From positions 3,658,001-3,722,000 of the forward strand of contig NZ_CP043959.1 in NCBI RefSeq assembly GCF_008632955.1: a stretch of 64,000 nt of DNA, read 5' to 3'. Position 1 is the stretch's first letter. Each line of letters starts with the position of its first letter. Both the position numbers and the translations under genes were made by a program. This document shows, piece after piece, positions 15,978-25,157 of this stretch. The notes under the pieces are model-generated. The model saw only the letters and a list, made by a program, of their open reading frames with translations, did no database searches and had not been told where the DNA came from. The stretch is from Streptomyces tendae. GTDB lineage: Bacteria; Actinomycetota; Actinomycetes; Streptomycetales; Streptomycetaceae.

Positions 15978-18422
15978 ATGGCCAACGTGGTGGGTGAGGG
16001 CGCTGCGGGACGCAGCACGAGAACGCTGCGCGCCGAAGGTGCCCTGACGGCGATCGCGGCGGACCCGGACTCACCCGAACGGCTGCGCAGGATCCTGGAG
16101 CAGGCACTGGTCTTCGCCGGTGCCGCGTTCGCCGGCGTCTACACCCCCGGCGAGGACGGTGAACTGCTCTGCCTGACGGAGACCGCCGGGGTGCCGAGGA
16201 CCCTGTGCGGGGTGCGTGACTGTTATTCCGCCACCGGCCGCAGCCCGGTCGCCGAGGCCGCGCGCGGGCGGACCGTGTGGCTCGGCCCGAGGGACCTGGC
16301 CGCCCAGGCCCAGTCCCGGCGCACCCCCCGCCGCGACTTCCACCTGGCCGCCCTGCCGGTGCGGCACGACGACGGCTGTCTGCTCGCGGTGAGCGAGCGG
16401 CCCGGCGGTTTCGACGCCGACGAGCGGGCGTGCCTCGGCCTGGTCGCCGCCGCGGTCGCCGCCCCCGCGCCGCCCGTGCCCGCCGACGGCGCGGACCTGC
16501 CGCCGGGCGGCTTCAGCCTCGCCATGGACACCGGGCGGCTGCGGGTGCACGACGACGTCCTGGACCTGTTCGGGGTGGACCCGGACGACTTCGACGGGCG
16601 TGTGGAGACCCTGCTCGGCCTGACCGTCCCCGAGGACCTGCCCTCGCTGATGTCCGTGGTCGAGGCCGACCACATGACCATCGGCGACCGCGAACTGGAG
16701 TTCCGGGTGCTCCAGCCCGCCGGCCCGCCCAGATGGCTCCGGCTGCGCGGCCGGCTGGCCCCCGGCGGGGAGGGGCGCCCGGCCCGGCTCGTCGGCTCCG
16801 TCACCGACGCCTCCTCGCTGCGCGCCGACGTCACGGACGTGGCCCGGGTGCAGCGGCTGGCCGCCGCGCTGTCCACCGCCGTGACCGTGCGGGACGTCGG
16901 CAAGGCCGTGGTCGCCGCGCTGCGCCGCCCGCTGCGCGCCGACCGGATGGCCCTCGCCGAGCTGGAGAGCGACCGGCTCGTCGTCACCGTCCTCGACCCG
17001 CCCGAGCCTGAGGCCTGGCCCGAGGTGTGGCGGTCGGAGTGGCGCACCGAGTGGCCCGACGCGCCCGTGCGCACCATGCCCACCCTGGCCGCCGCGCTGC
17101 GCGAGGGCCGCCCCGGGATCTGGCCCGCGGGCTCCCCGCTGGAGCCCGCCCTGGCCGGGGTCGGCCCCGGCGGACTGGCGGTGCTGCCGCTGGCCGCGGG
17201 CAACCGCATGGCCGGAGCGTGCCTGGTCGGCTGGGACGCCCCGCACGACTTCGGCGCGGACGAGCGCACCCTGCTCACCGCCGCCGCCAATCTCGCCGGT
17301 CAGGCGTTGATGCGGGCCCGCGCCTTCGACGCCGAGCACGAACTGGTCGGCATGCTCCAGCGGCAGCTGCTGCCGCGCCGGCTGCCCCGGCTGCCCGGCG
17401 CGGTCGCCGTCGCCCGCTACCTGCCCAGCACCGCGGGGCTGGAACTCGGCGGCGACTGGTACGACGTCATCCCGCTGCCCGACAACCACGTCGCCCTCGT
17501 CATCGGGGACGTCCAGGGGCACAGCGCCGGCGCCGCCACCCTCATGGGGCAGATGCGCACCGCCCTGCGCGCCTACGCCGTCGAGGGCCACCCCCCGGAC
17601 GTGGTGGTCTCGCGCGCCAACCGGCTCCTCGTCGACATGGAGACGGACCTGTTCGCCACCTGCTGCTACGTCGACGTCGACATGGAGGCGGGCGCCGCCT
17701 GGTGCGTCCGCGCCGGCCATCTGCCGCCGGTGCTGCGCCACCCGGACGGGCGCACCGAGATCGCCGAGGCGGAGGGCGGCCCGCCGCTAGGGGTGGTGCG
17801 GCAGTGCGACTTCCCCATGAGCCCGCTGCGGCTCCAGCCCGGCACGCTGGTCGCCCTCACCACGGACGGCCTGGTCGAGTCGCCCGACTCCGACATCGAC
17901 GAGGGGCTCGAACGGTTCGCCCGTCAGGTGTCCGCCGCAGACCCGGCCCGTCTCGGGCCGGTCGCGGACGCGCTGCTCGGCAGGGCGCCGCGCAGCGACG
18001 ACGTGGCGCTGCTGCTGATGCGCTACGACGGCATGGAGACCCGCCCGCTGCGGGAGAGCTGGACCGTGTGGCGGGTGCCGCAGGCGGTGGGGCACGCCCG
18101 CCGCTTCACCCGGCGCACCCTGCGCTCCTGGGGCGTGACCGACGAGATCGACGCCCCGCTGCTCGCCGTGTCCGAACTGGTCACCAACGCCCTGGTGCAC
18201 ACCGAGGGACAGGTCCGCCTCGATCTCTCCCTGGTCGGCGACCGGTTGCGGCTCGCCGTCGCGGACGCCTCACCCCGCTCCCCGGTGAAGCCCACCAGCA
18301 TCGGCTGGGAGGCGACCGGGGGCCGCGGCATCCTGCTCGTCGAGGCCGTGTCGGCGACCTGGGGCACGCTGCCGGTCAGCGGCGGCAAGCAGGTGTGGGC
18401 GGAGTTCACCGTACGGACGTGA
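15978..18422 (+). CDS. GAF-PAS-GAF-SpoIIE phosphatase fused to anti-sigma-type ATPase
   Basis: 814 residues from the ATG at 15978 (MANVVGEG); no clear ribosome site, so an upstream in-frame start is possible. GAF-like input at about 30-180, PAS at about 190-290, second GAF at about 300-450, SpoIIE phosphatase at about 460-680 (GGDWYDVI, IGDVQGHS, RAGHLPPVL, TTDGLVES) and a C-terminal HATPase_c domain (VSELVTNALVHT, GGRGILLV). Having both phosphatase and RsbW-like kinase modules in one chain is typical of Streptomyces partner-switching sensors. Its partners (STAS proteins) are not in the window. Confidence 0.9.
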   Translation: MANVVGEGAAGRSTRTLRAEGALTAIAADPDSPERLRRILEQALVFAGAAFAGVYTPGEDGELLCLTETAGVPRTLCGVRDCYSATGRSPVAEAARGRTVWLGPRDLAAQAQSRRTPRRDFHLAALPVRHDDGCLLAVSERPGGFDADERACLGLVAAAVAAPAPPVPADGADLPPGGFSLAMDTGRLRVHDDVLDLFGVDPDDFDGRVETLLGLTVPEDLPSLMSVVEADHMTIGDRELEFRVLQPAGPPRWLRLRGRLAPGGEGRPARLVGSVTDASSLRADVTDVARVQRLAAALSTAVTVRDVGKAVVAALRRPLRADRMALAELESDRLVVTVLDPPEPEAWPEVWRSEWRTEWPDAPVRTMPTLAAALREGRPGIWPAGSPLEPALAGVGPGGLAVLPLAAGNRMAGACLVGWDAPHDFGADERTLLTAAANLAGQALMRARAFDAEHELVGMLQRQLLPRRLPRLPGAVAVARYLPSTAGLELGGDWYDVIPLPDNHVALVIGDVQGHSAGAATLMGQMRTALRAYAVEGHPPDVVVSRANRLLVDMETDLFATCCYVDVDMEAGAAWCVRAGHLPPVLRHPDGRTEIAEAEGGPPLGVVRQCDFPMSPLRLQPGTLVALTTDGLVESPDSDIDEGLERFARQVSAADPARLGPVADALLGRAPRSDDVALLLMRYDGMETRPLRESWTVWRVPQAVGHARRFTRRTLRSWGVTDEIDAPLLAVSELVTNALVHTEGQVRLDLSLVGDRLRLAVADASPRSPVKPTSIGWEATGGRGILLVEAVSATWGTLPVSGGKQVWAEFTVRT

Positions 18423-18493
18423 CGGGCTGCGGGGGTCGCCGTCCGGCGGGTACCCGGTCCGCCTCACCGAGACGGGCAAGGGAAGGACACGCC

Positions 18494-18913
18494 ATGACCC
18501 AGTACGTCCGCGACATCATGACCGCCGCGCCGGTGACCGTCGGGCCGCACACCTCCGTGGCCCAGGTCGCCCGCATCATGCGGGACCGCGACCTCGGCGC
18601 CGTCCTGGTCACCGACGACGGGCGGCTGCGGGGACTGGTCACCGACCGGGACCTCGTGGTGCGTTCGATCGCCGAGGGCGTCGACCCGGAGGAGACCACC
18701 GTGGCCGGCGCCTGCAGCGACGACCTGGTGACCGTGGGGCCCGACGACGAGCTGGACCTCGCGGTGCGGCTGATGCGGGAACACGCCGTGCGCCGCGTCC
18801 CGGTGGTCGAGGGCCGGCACCCGGTCGGCGTCGTGTCGCTGGGGGACGTCGCCATGGAGCGCGACCCCCGGTCGGCCCTCGGCGACATCAGTGTGGCCAG
18901 GCCGCACACGTAA
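18494..18913 (+). CDS. Two-CBS-domain protein
   Basis: 139 residues made of a tandem CBS pair: MTQYVRDIMTAAPVTVGPHTSV starts CBS1 with GLVTDRDLVVRSIAEG closing it, and CSDDLVTVGPDDEL starts CBS2 with GVVSLGDVA closing it. CBS pairs bind adenine nucleotides and act as energy or redox sensors or as DNA/RNA-binding stress proteins. The gene follows the SpoIIE fusion by 71 bp on the same strand; the ribosome site is GGAAGGA. Many such genes respond to stress or hypoxia in actinobacteria. Small and cytosolic. Confidence 0.9.
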   Translation: MTQYVRDIMTAAPVTVGPHTSVAQVARIMRDRDLGAVLVTDDGRLRGLVTDRDLVVRSIAEGVDPEETTVAGACSDDLVTVGPDDELDLAVRLMREHAVRRVPVVEGRHPVGVVSLGDVAMERDPRSALGDISVARPHT

Positions 18914-18942
18914 GGAGCCGTTGTCGTAGAGGAGGTGAACGG

Positions 18943-19014
18943 ATGTGTGAATGTGGGGTTTGGGCGCCGCGGGGTCGGGGACCCGGCCGGCCGGTGACCG
19001 CAGAAGGAAGATGA
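18943..19014 (+). CDS. Possible 23-residue ORF / leader peptide
   Basis: ATG TGT GAA TGT opens a 23-codon ORF (MCECGVWAPRGRG...). It is preceded by AGGAGGTGA, a perfect match to the 16S anti-Shine-Dalgarno, five bases before the ATG. Two Cys codons occur at positions 2 and 4. It ends 6 bases before the GTG of the next small ORF. It may be a short translated leader; the strong ribosome site is the main evidence. Confidence 0.4.
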   Translation: MCECGVWAPRGRGPGRPVTAEGR

Positions 19015-19020
19015 TGTGAC

Positions 19021-19200
19021 GTGATCACGGAGAGCATGGACAAGCCCCGGACCCGTCGTCCGGAGACCGGCTGGGCGCGAGCACGGCGCCTGCGCGGCCA
19101 GGAGCCGCTGCGGACCTGCCTGCCCGCCGTCGACCGGAACACCACGACGGCCGCCCCGGTCACCTGGGCCGAGGAGAACATCGTCCGCGGCGAGGACTGA
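19021..19200 (+). CDS. Small hypothetical protein (59 aa)
   Basis: GTG start (VITESMDKP...); AAGGAAG lies about ten bases upstream. The 59 residues start basic (KPRTRRPETGWARARRLRG) and end acidic (TWAEENIVRGED). There is one Cys, no signal peptide and no membrane helix. An internal ATG at 19036 is an alternative start. I do not recognise the family. Third-position GC is high, as for a real gene, but with so short a frame that is weak evidence. Confidence 0.4.
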   Translation: MITESMDKPRTRRPETGWARARRLRGQEPLRTCLPAVDRNTTTAAPVTWAEENIVRGED

Positions 19201-19365
19201 CCGGGCGGGTCCGGGGTCCGGACCCGCCCGGCCGACGGCCGTCGTGCCGCCCGGTTCCAGGGACCCCGCCGCCACCACCGGGCCCGCATCCACCGGGGTG
19301 CGCGGCCCGGCGGCCTGTGCGCGGACTCCGCGCCTCCGCCGCCACCGACCCCTAGGCTGCCCACC

Positions 19366-19866
19366 GTGCGTCTGCTCCTGATGTCCGACACCCACCTGCC
19401 GAAACGCGCCAGGCAACTGCCCGAGCCGCTGCTGGAGGAGATTCCCCGCGCCGACGTCGTCGTGCACGCGGGGGACTGGGTCGACACCGACACCCTCGAC
19501 CTGCTGGAGAGCCGCAGCCGCCGGCTCCTCGCCGTGTACGGGAACAACGACGGGCCCGCGCTGCGGGCCCGGCTGCCCGAGGTCGCCCGCGCGGAACTCG
19601 GCGGGCTGCGCCTCGGGGTGGTCCACGAGACCGGCGCCGCGCAGGGGCGGGAGCAGCGGTGCGCCGCACGCTTCCCCGATCTCGACGTCCTGGTGTTCGG
19701 ACACAGCCACATCCCGTGGGACACCACGGCGCCCACGGGACTTCGACTGCTGAATCCGGGGTCTCCGACGGATCGCCGCCGGCAGCCCCACTGCACCTAC
19801 ATGACCGCCGCGATCACCGGGGGCCGGCTGTCCGAGGTGGACCTCCACCGGCTGCCGCCGCGCTGA
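19366..19866 (+). CDS. YfcE/MJ0936-type metallophosphoesterase
   Basis: 166 residues from a GTG. Calcineurin-like motifs in order: MSDTHLP (DxH), HAGDWVD (GD), YGNNDG (GNND), then VVHETG in place of the usual GH motif, and VFGHSHIPW (GHxH). These ligate two metals in phosphodiesterases and nucleases of the YfcE group. The length is standard. It is monocistronic, with a hairpin after the stop at 19871-19903. Substrate unknown. Confidence 0.88.
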   Translation: MRLLLMSDTHLPKRARQLPEPLLEEIPRADVVVHAGDWVDTDTLDLLESRSRRLLAVYGNNDGPALRARLPEVARAELGGLRLGVVHETGAAQGREQRCAARFPDLDVLVFGHSHIPWDTTAPTGLRLLNPGSPTDRRRQPHCTYMTAAITGGRLSEVDLHRLPPR

Positions 19867-19870
19867 CGGT

Positions 19871-19903
19871 CCGGGCCGTCCCGCCTGGGTGGAAACGGCC
19901 CGG
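19871..19903. terminator. Terminator-like hairpin
   Basis: CCGGGCCGT (19871-19879) pairs with ACGGCCCGG (19895-19903), a perfect 9-bp stem just after the metallophosphoesterase stop and before the convergent coxG-like gene end. Confidence 0.5.
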
Positions 19904-19987
19904 GCGCTACGAGTAGATGCGACTCTTCCACGGACCTCCTTCCAACCATCGGAGGTGATACGGGGCGACTACCCCTGCCCGCGGACC

Positions 19988-20683
19988 TCACACACCCCCG
20001 ACGGCATTCCTCCGGGCGTGCCTGCGCCGGCGTATCCGCAGTACGGAGACGGCCACCGCCACGGCCGCCGTCACCACCGCGGCGGCGCGGGCGGCGACCG
20101 GCAGCCCGGCCGTGCGCAGCGGTCCAGCGGCTCCTGCGACCCGCGCGCCGGCCGCTCCGGTGCCGTGGCGGCGGCGGACTTCGCCTCGTCGGCCGCCTGC
20201 CCGCGAGCTGCGTCCCCGGGCGTGTCCTCCCGGCCGGCCGCCGGCTCGGTCAGCCGCTCCGCGAGACACGCGGCGAACCGGCCGATGATCCGCTCGCCCA
20301 CCTCCGCCAGCACACCCCGCCCGAACTGGGCCGGCCGTCCGGTCACCGTCGATCGGTGTGCACGGTCACCACCGTGAGCCCGTCCCGTTCGCTCAGGGTG
20401 CCGGTCACCGTGGCGCGGGCCGTGCTCTGCCCCCGGGCGTCCCGGCCGCCGGCGACCAGCACCAGACGGCGCGCCTCCTCGTCCCGTTCCTCGAAGACGG
20501 CGGTGCCTTGGACGTCACGGTGACCGGGCCCACCTTGACCCGCACCGAACCGGTCACGGTGTTGTCGTCGTACGCCTCCACGCTCGCCCCGGGCAGGCAC
20601 GGCGCGACCCGTTCGACGTCGAGGAAGGCCCTCCAGGCGTCGTCGACCGGGACGGGCACGGTGAACTCGTGACGCAGTTCCAT
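19988..20683 (-). pseudogene. CO dehydrogenase subunit G (CoxG)-like SRPBCC protein, frameshifted as given
   Basis: The start is clear: ATG at 20683 with AGGAGG upstream, then MELRHEFTVPVPVDDAWRAF. The frame must shift three times to stay family-like: near 20520 (to GTAVFEERDEEARRLVL), near 20347 (to VTGRPAQFGRGVLAEVGERII) and near 20120 (to LRTAGLPVAARAAAVV). Each needs one added base. The repaired protein is about 230 residues: a CoxG domain with the PAQFGRG motif, a linker and a C-terminal hydrophobic helix followed by Arg-rich residues, as in CoxG proteins that recruit partners to the membrane. It follows xdhC by 12 bases. Confidence 0.8.
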
Positions 20684-20695
20684 GGCTTCCTCCTG

Positions 20696-21820
20696 TCAGC
20701 GGGCTGAACCGGCGGACGGCCGGGGCGGATGGACCGCGCCCCGGGTCGTGGTGAGCGGGGCGCCCGAACCGCCCCAGCGCAGGGCGACGATCTCGGCGGC
20801 CACCGACACGGCGACCTCCTCCGGCGTACGGGCGCCGAGATCGAGGCCCACCGGGGAACGCAGCCGGGCCAGCTCCCGCTCGGTGAACCCGGCCTCCTTC
20901 AGGCGGCCGGCGCGGTCCTCGTGCGTACGGCGGCTGCCCATCGCGCCGATGTAGGCGGCCGGCCGGCGCAGCGCCTCGGTGAGCAGCGGCACGTCGAACT
21001 TGGGGTCGTGGGTGAGCACGCAGATCACCGTGCGCTCGTCGGTGTCCGTGCCGGCGAGGTACCGGTGCGGCCACGCGACGACCACCTCCACGTCCGCGGG
21101 GAAGCGCCGGGGCGTGGCGAACACCGGGCGGGCGTCGCACACGGTGACCCGGTAGCCGAGGAAGGCACCGATGCGGGCCACGGCCGCCGCGTAGTCGATC
21201 GCGCCGAACACCAGCATGCGCGGCGGCGGCGCGAAGCTCTGCAGGAACACCTCCACCGTGTCCTCGCGGCGCTGCCCTTGCGGCCCGTAGTGCCGCAACC
21301 CGGTGGCACCGAGGGCGAGTTCACCGCGCGCGTCCGCGGTGACCGCCACGTCAAGACCGGGCGTGCCGAGACCGCCGGCGACCCGGTCCGGCCACACGGC
21401 GAGGGTGGCCCCGCGCCGCGCGGGACCCCCGGTGACCGTGGCCACCGTCACCGGTTCCGCCGCGGCCACCGACGCGGCGACGTCACCGAACGCCGGGTCC
21501 AGTTCCGGCGTGACCGGACGCACCAGCAGGGTGAGCTCGCCACCGCAGGTCAGCCCGACCGCGAAGGCGTCCTCGTCGCTGTAGCCGAAGGTCTCGAGCC
21601 GCGCCTCGCCCTCGGCGACCACCTCCCGCGCCAGCTCGAAGACGGCGCCCTCCACACAGCCGCCGGAAACGCTGCCCACCACCTCGTCGTCGGGGCCGAC
21701 GGCCATCGCCGCACCCGGGTCGCGCGGCGCGCTGCGGCTCACCTCGACCACCGTGGCCAGACCGAACGGCGCTCCGGCCGCGTACCAGCGGCCGAGCACC
21801 GGGAGTACGTCACGCACCAT
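20696..21820 (-). CDS. XdhC/CoxI family molybdo-hydroxylase maturation factor
   Basis: 374 residues. The N-terminal XdhC_CoxI domain has the signature GSVSGGCVEGAVFELA; the C-terminal part is the XdhC Rossmann-like domain (RMLVFGAIDYAAAVARIGAFLGYRV, YIGAMGSRRTHEDR). XdhC proteins bind and protect the molybdenum cofactor and aid its sulfuration before insertion into xanthine or CO dehydrogenase-type enzymes. It lies between the VWA gene (11-base overlap) and coxG, the usual accessory order, but no catalytic subunit is in the window. Confidence 0.9.
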   Translation of the reverse strand: MVRDVLPVLGRWYAAGAPFGLATVVEVSRSAPRDPGAAMAVGPDDEVVGSVSGGCVEGAVFELAREVVAEGEARLETFGYSDEDAFAVGLTCGGELTLLVRPVTPELDPAFGDVAASVAAAEPVTVATVTGGPARRGATLAVWPDRVAGGLGTPGLDVAVTADARGELALGATGLRHYGPQGQRREDTVEVFLQSFAPPPRMLVFGAIDYAAAVARIGAFLGYRVTVCDARPVFATPRRFPADVEVVVAWPHRYLAGTDTDERTVICVLTHDPKFDVPLLTEALRRPAAYIGAMGSRRTHEDRAGRLKEAGFTERELARLRSPVGLDLGARTPEEVAVSVAAEIVALRWGGSGAPLTTTRGAVHPPRPSAGSAR

Positions 21821-22988
21821 CCGCTCCTTCCACGGGCACCCCCTCCACCGGGAGGCCTCCGCGCACCACCCGCGCCAGCCGCTCCAGCGCGGCGAGGCTG
21901 TGCCCCTCGACGAACCCGTCCACGCTCGGCAGCGCCGCCGCCATCCCGGCCGCCAGGGGCGCGTACCCGGGCCGCGCCTTGAGCGGATTGGCCCAGATCA
22001 CGCGGTGCGCGAGCCGGTGCAAGCGTCGCATCTCCTCGGCGAGCAGCTCCGGATCGCCACGCTCCCACCCGTCCGACAGCAGCACCACGACCGCGCCCCG
22101 GGCGGTGCCGCGCCGCCCCAGCGGTCCAGGAACCCCTTCAGCAGCTCCCCGAGCCGGGTCCCGCCGCGCCAGTCGGGCACCGCCGACGCCACGGCCGCCA
22201 TCGCCGTGTCCGGATCCCGGTGCGCCCTCGCGCGGGTGACCCGGGTGAGGCGGGTGCCCACGGTGAACACCTCGGTGTGCCGGTCGCGTGCCGCCGCGTG
22301 CGCGAACCGCAGCAGCGCGTCCGCGTACGGCGCCATCGACCCGCTGACGTCCACGAGGAGCACCACCCGGCGGGGCCGCTCCGCCCGCACGCGGTGCAGC
22401 GGCCGCACCGGCTCGCCGCCGCGCGGCATGGCCCGCACCGTGCGGCGGGGATCGGCCTCCCCGCGCCGGGCCGGCCGCCGCCGGGCGGTGCGCCGCACCG
22501 GGCCGCGCAGCGTGAACGCGGCCAGCAACCACCGCACCTGCTCCCGATCGGCCGGACTCAGGTACGCCACGTCACGGTGGCGCAGCACGTCGGTGGAGGC
22601 GGCCCACGACGGCAGCCGCGGCGCCCGCTCCACGGGGGTGCCGGGCCCGCCGGTCGGGGTCGCCGCGTTCCGCAGGACCGGGCGCGGACGCGGCGGCGCC
22701 GGGACCGGGCCGGGCGCGGACGGACCTCCGGTGCCGAACCACGCCGCGAAGTCCCGGTCGTGGCGGGCCAGGTCGTCCGGGCCGCGGCGCAGGGTCAGCC
22801 GCCCCGCCCAGCCGCGCCCACGGCCGCAGCGTCTCCACAGCCCGCAGGTACGCTCGCACCCGCTCCCCGCTGACGTCCGCGCCGGCCGCGCGCAGCCGCC
22901 GGGCGAACCCGAGGAGCAGGGCGGCCGGGTCCGGCACGTCACCGGCCGCCACGCCGCTCGGGGACGGGGCACCGTGCACACCGGTCAC
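21810..22988 (-). pseudogene. VWA-domain CoxE-like protein, two frameshifts as given
   Basis: Likely GTG start at 22988 (VTGVHGAPSPSG...). The N-terminal frame reads PAALLLGFARRLRAAGADVSGERV; a one-base excess near 22815 must be removed to reach the frame with GPDDLARHDRDFAAWFG and the VWA MIDAS motif LLVDVSGSMAPYADALL. A one-base loss near 22110 then leads to VVVLLSDGWERGDPELLAEEMRRLH and the ending. Repaired length is about 390 residues. CoxE works with a MoxR-type AAA ATPase to insert or activate the Mo/Cu centre; no moxR/coxD gene is visible here. Confidence 0.8.
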
Positions 22989-23152
22989 CCCCGCCGCCCC
23001 GCCAGCACGGCCGCCAATAATCCGTTGTGCCGCCCGTCCCCGTCTGGTCCACTGATCCGGAACCGCAGTCGGGAACCGAGGAGCAGCAGTGCGAGGAACG
23101 TTCATGTCCCCCCAGGAAGGAACACCCCTCTCTCCGAAGGACATGACGCTTC

Positions 23153-25126
23153 GTGCACGTGCTCAATCTGGGAATCCTCGCCCATGTCGACGCCGGTAAG
23201 ACCAGCCTGACCGAACGGCTGCTGCACACCGCCGGCGTGATCGACGAGGTGGGCAGCGTCGACGACGGCAGCACCACCACCGACACCCTCGCGCTGGAGC
23301 GCCGGCGCGGCATCACCATCAAGTCGGCCGTCGTCTCGTTCCCGCTCGACGACGTCACCGTCAACCTGCTGGACACCCCCGGCCACCCGGACTTCGTCGC
23401 CGAGGTGGAGCGGGTGCTCGGCGTGCTGGACGGCGCCGTGCTGGTGCTCTCCGCCGTCGAGGGCGTCCAGGCACGGACCAGGGTGCTGATGCGCATCCTA
23501 CGCAGGCTGTCCCTGCCCACCCTGATCTTCGTCAACAAGATCGACCGGCGCGGGGCGCGCGAGGCGGAGCTGCTCCGCGAGATGGCGGCGCGCCTGACCC
23601 CCTCGCTCGCGCCCATGGGCACCACCGAAGGGCTCGGCACCCCGCAGGCCCGCTTCGTCCCCGGCGTCCAGCCGGCCGCCCTCGACGCGCTCACCGAGCA
23701 CGACGACGGCCTGCTCGCCGCCTACCTGGACGGCACGCTCACCGGGGACCTGCTGCGGGACGCCCTCGTCACGCAGACCCGGCAGGCCCTCGTCCACCCG
23801 GTCCACTTCGGCTCCGCCGCCACCGGCGCGGGTGTCGACGCGCTGCTTACCGGCGTCCGGGAACTGCTGCCCCCGGCGAGCGGCGACCCCGAAGGGCCGG
23901 TCTCCGGGACGGTGTTCAAGGTCGAGCGGGGACCCGCGGGGGAGAAGATCGCCTACGCGCGCCTGTTCTCCGGGACGCTCCGCGCCCGTGACCGCGTCCC
24001 GTTCGGCGCCGGGGACACCACGGAGGGCCGGGTCACCGGGGTCAGCGTCTTCGACCGCGGCACCGACACCCGCGCGGACGCCGTGGAGGCGGGCAGGATC
24101 GCCCGGCTGTGGGGCCTGACGGACGTCCGCGTCGGCGACGCGATCGGCGAACCCGCCAGGGAGTACGGGCACTTCTTCGCACCGCCCACCCTGGAGACCG
24201 TCGTGGTGCCCGGGGACGGCGTCGACCCGGGCCGGCTGCACCTCGCGCTCGCCCAGCTCGCCGAACAGGACCCGCTGATCGGGCTGCGCCACGACGAACG
24301 GCGGCGCGAGACCTCCGTGTCGCTCTACGGCGAGGTGCAGAAGGAGATCGTCCAGGCCACCCTCGCCGAGGAGTACGGGCTCGACGTCACCTTCCGCGGC
24401 ACCACCCCGCTGTGTGTGGAGCGGCTCGCCGGGTCGGGGGCGGCCGCCGAGTTCATCAAGCAGGACGGCAACCCCTTCATCGCCACGGTCGGGCTGCGGG
24501 TCGACCCCGCGTCGCCCGGCTCCGGCACGGACTTCCGGCTGGAGGTCGAGCTGGGCGCCATGCCGTACGCCTTCTTCAAGGCGGTGGAGGACACCGTGCG
24601 GGCCACGCTCGGGCAGGGGCCGCACGGCTGGCAGGTCACCGACTGCGCGGTCACCATGACGCACTGCGGGTACTGGCCCCGCCAGAGTCACGCCCACCAG
24701 CGCTTCGACAAGAGCATGTCGAGCACCGGCGCGGACTTCCGCGGGCTCACCCCGCTGGTGCTGATGGACGCGCTGCGGCGGGCCGGCACCGTGGTGCACG
24801 AGCCCGTGCACCGCTTTCGGATCGAGGCCCCGGCGGACACCCTGGGCGCCCTGCTGCCGGTGCTCGGCGGACTGGGCGCCGTGCCGCGGAGCACCGGCAC
24901 CCGGGGCGCACTCGGCGTCCTGGACGGCACGGTGCCGGCGGCCCGGGTGCGGGAGCTGGAGCAGCGGCTGCCGGGGCTGACGCGGGGCGAGGGCGAGCTG
25001 GAGACCCGGTTCGGGCATTACGCGCCCGTCAGGCACGGCCCGGTGCCGCACCGCCCGCGCACCGACCACAACCCGCTGAACCGCAGGGAGTACTTGCTCA
25101 ACGTGGTGCGGCGGGTGGGTGGTTGA
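23153..25126 (+). CDS. Otr(A)/Tet(M)-like ribosomal protection GTPase
   Basis: 657 residues from a GTG. An EF-G-like GTPase: G1 AHVDAGKTSLTERLL, G2 region RRGITIKSA, G3 DTPGHPDF, G4 NKIDR, then domains II-V with the Tet-type FIKQDGNPFIATVGLR and the decoding-site region MTHCGYWPRQSHAHQRFDKSMSS-like loop. The length of about 640-660 matches tetracycline ribosomal protection proteins rather than EF-G (about 700). These displace tetracycline from the 30S A site. Streptomycetes carry several such paralogues, some without a nearby tetracycline cluster, so resistance is likely but unproven. Monocistronic. Confidence 0.88.
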   Translation: MHVLNLGILAHVDAGKTSLTERLLHTAGVIDEVGSVDDGSTTTDTLALERRRGITIKSAVVSFPLDDVTVNLLDTPGHPDFVAEVERVLGVLDGAVLVLSAVEGVQARTRVLMRILRRLSLPTLIFVNKIDRRGAREAELLREMAARLTPSLAPMGTTEGLGTPQARFVPGVQPAALDALTEHDDGLLAAYLDGTLTGDLLRDALVTQTRQALVHPVHFGSAATGAGVDALLTGVRELLPPASGDPEGPVSGTVFKVERGPAGEKIAYARLFSGTLRARDRVPFGAGDTTEGRVTGVSVFDRGTDTRADAVEAGRIARLWGLTDVRVGDAIGEPAREYGHFFAPPTLETVVVPGDGVDPGRLHLALAQLAEQDPLIGLRHDERRRETSVSLYGEVQKEIVQATLAEEYGLDVTFRGTTPLCVERLAGSGAAAEFIKQDGNPFIATVGLRVDPASPGSGTDFRLEVELGAMPYAFFKAVEDTVRATLGQGPHGWQVTDCAVTMTHCGYWPRQSHAHQRFDKSMSSTGADFRGLTPLVLMDALRRAGTVVHEPVHRFRIEAPADTLGALLPVLGGLGAVPRSTGTRGALGVLDGTVPAARVRELEQRLPGLTRGEGELETRFGHYAPVRHGPVPHRPRTDHNPLNRREYLLNVVRRVGG

Positions 25127-25157
25127 GGTGCGCCGCCCACCCGCCGCCCCGGCCGGT

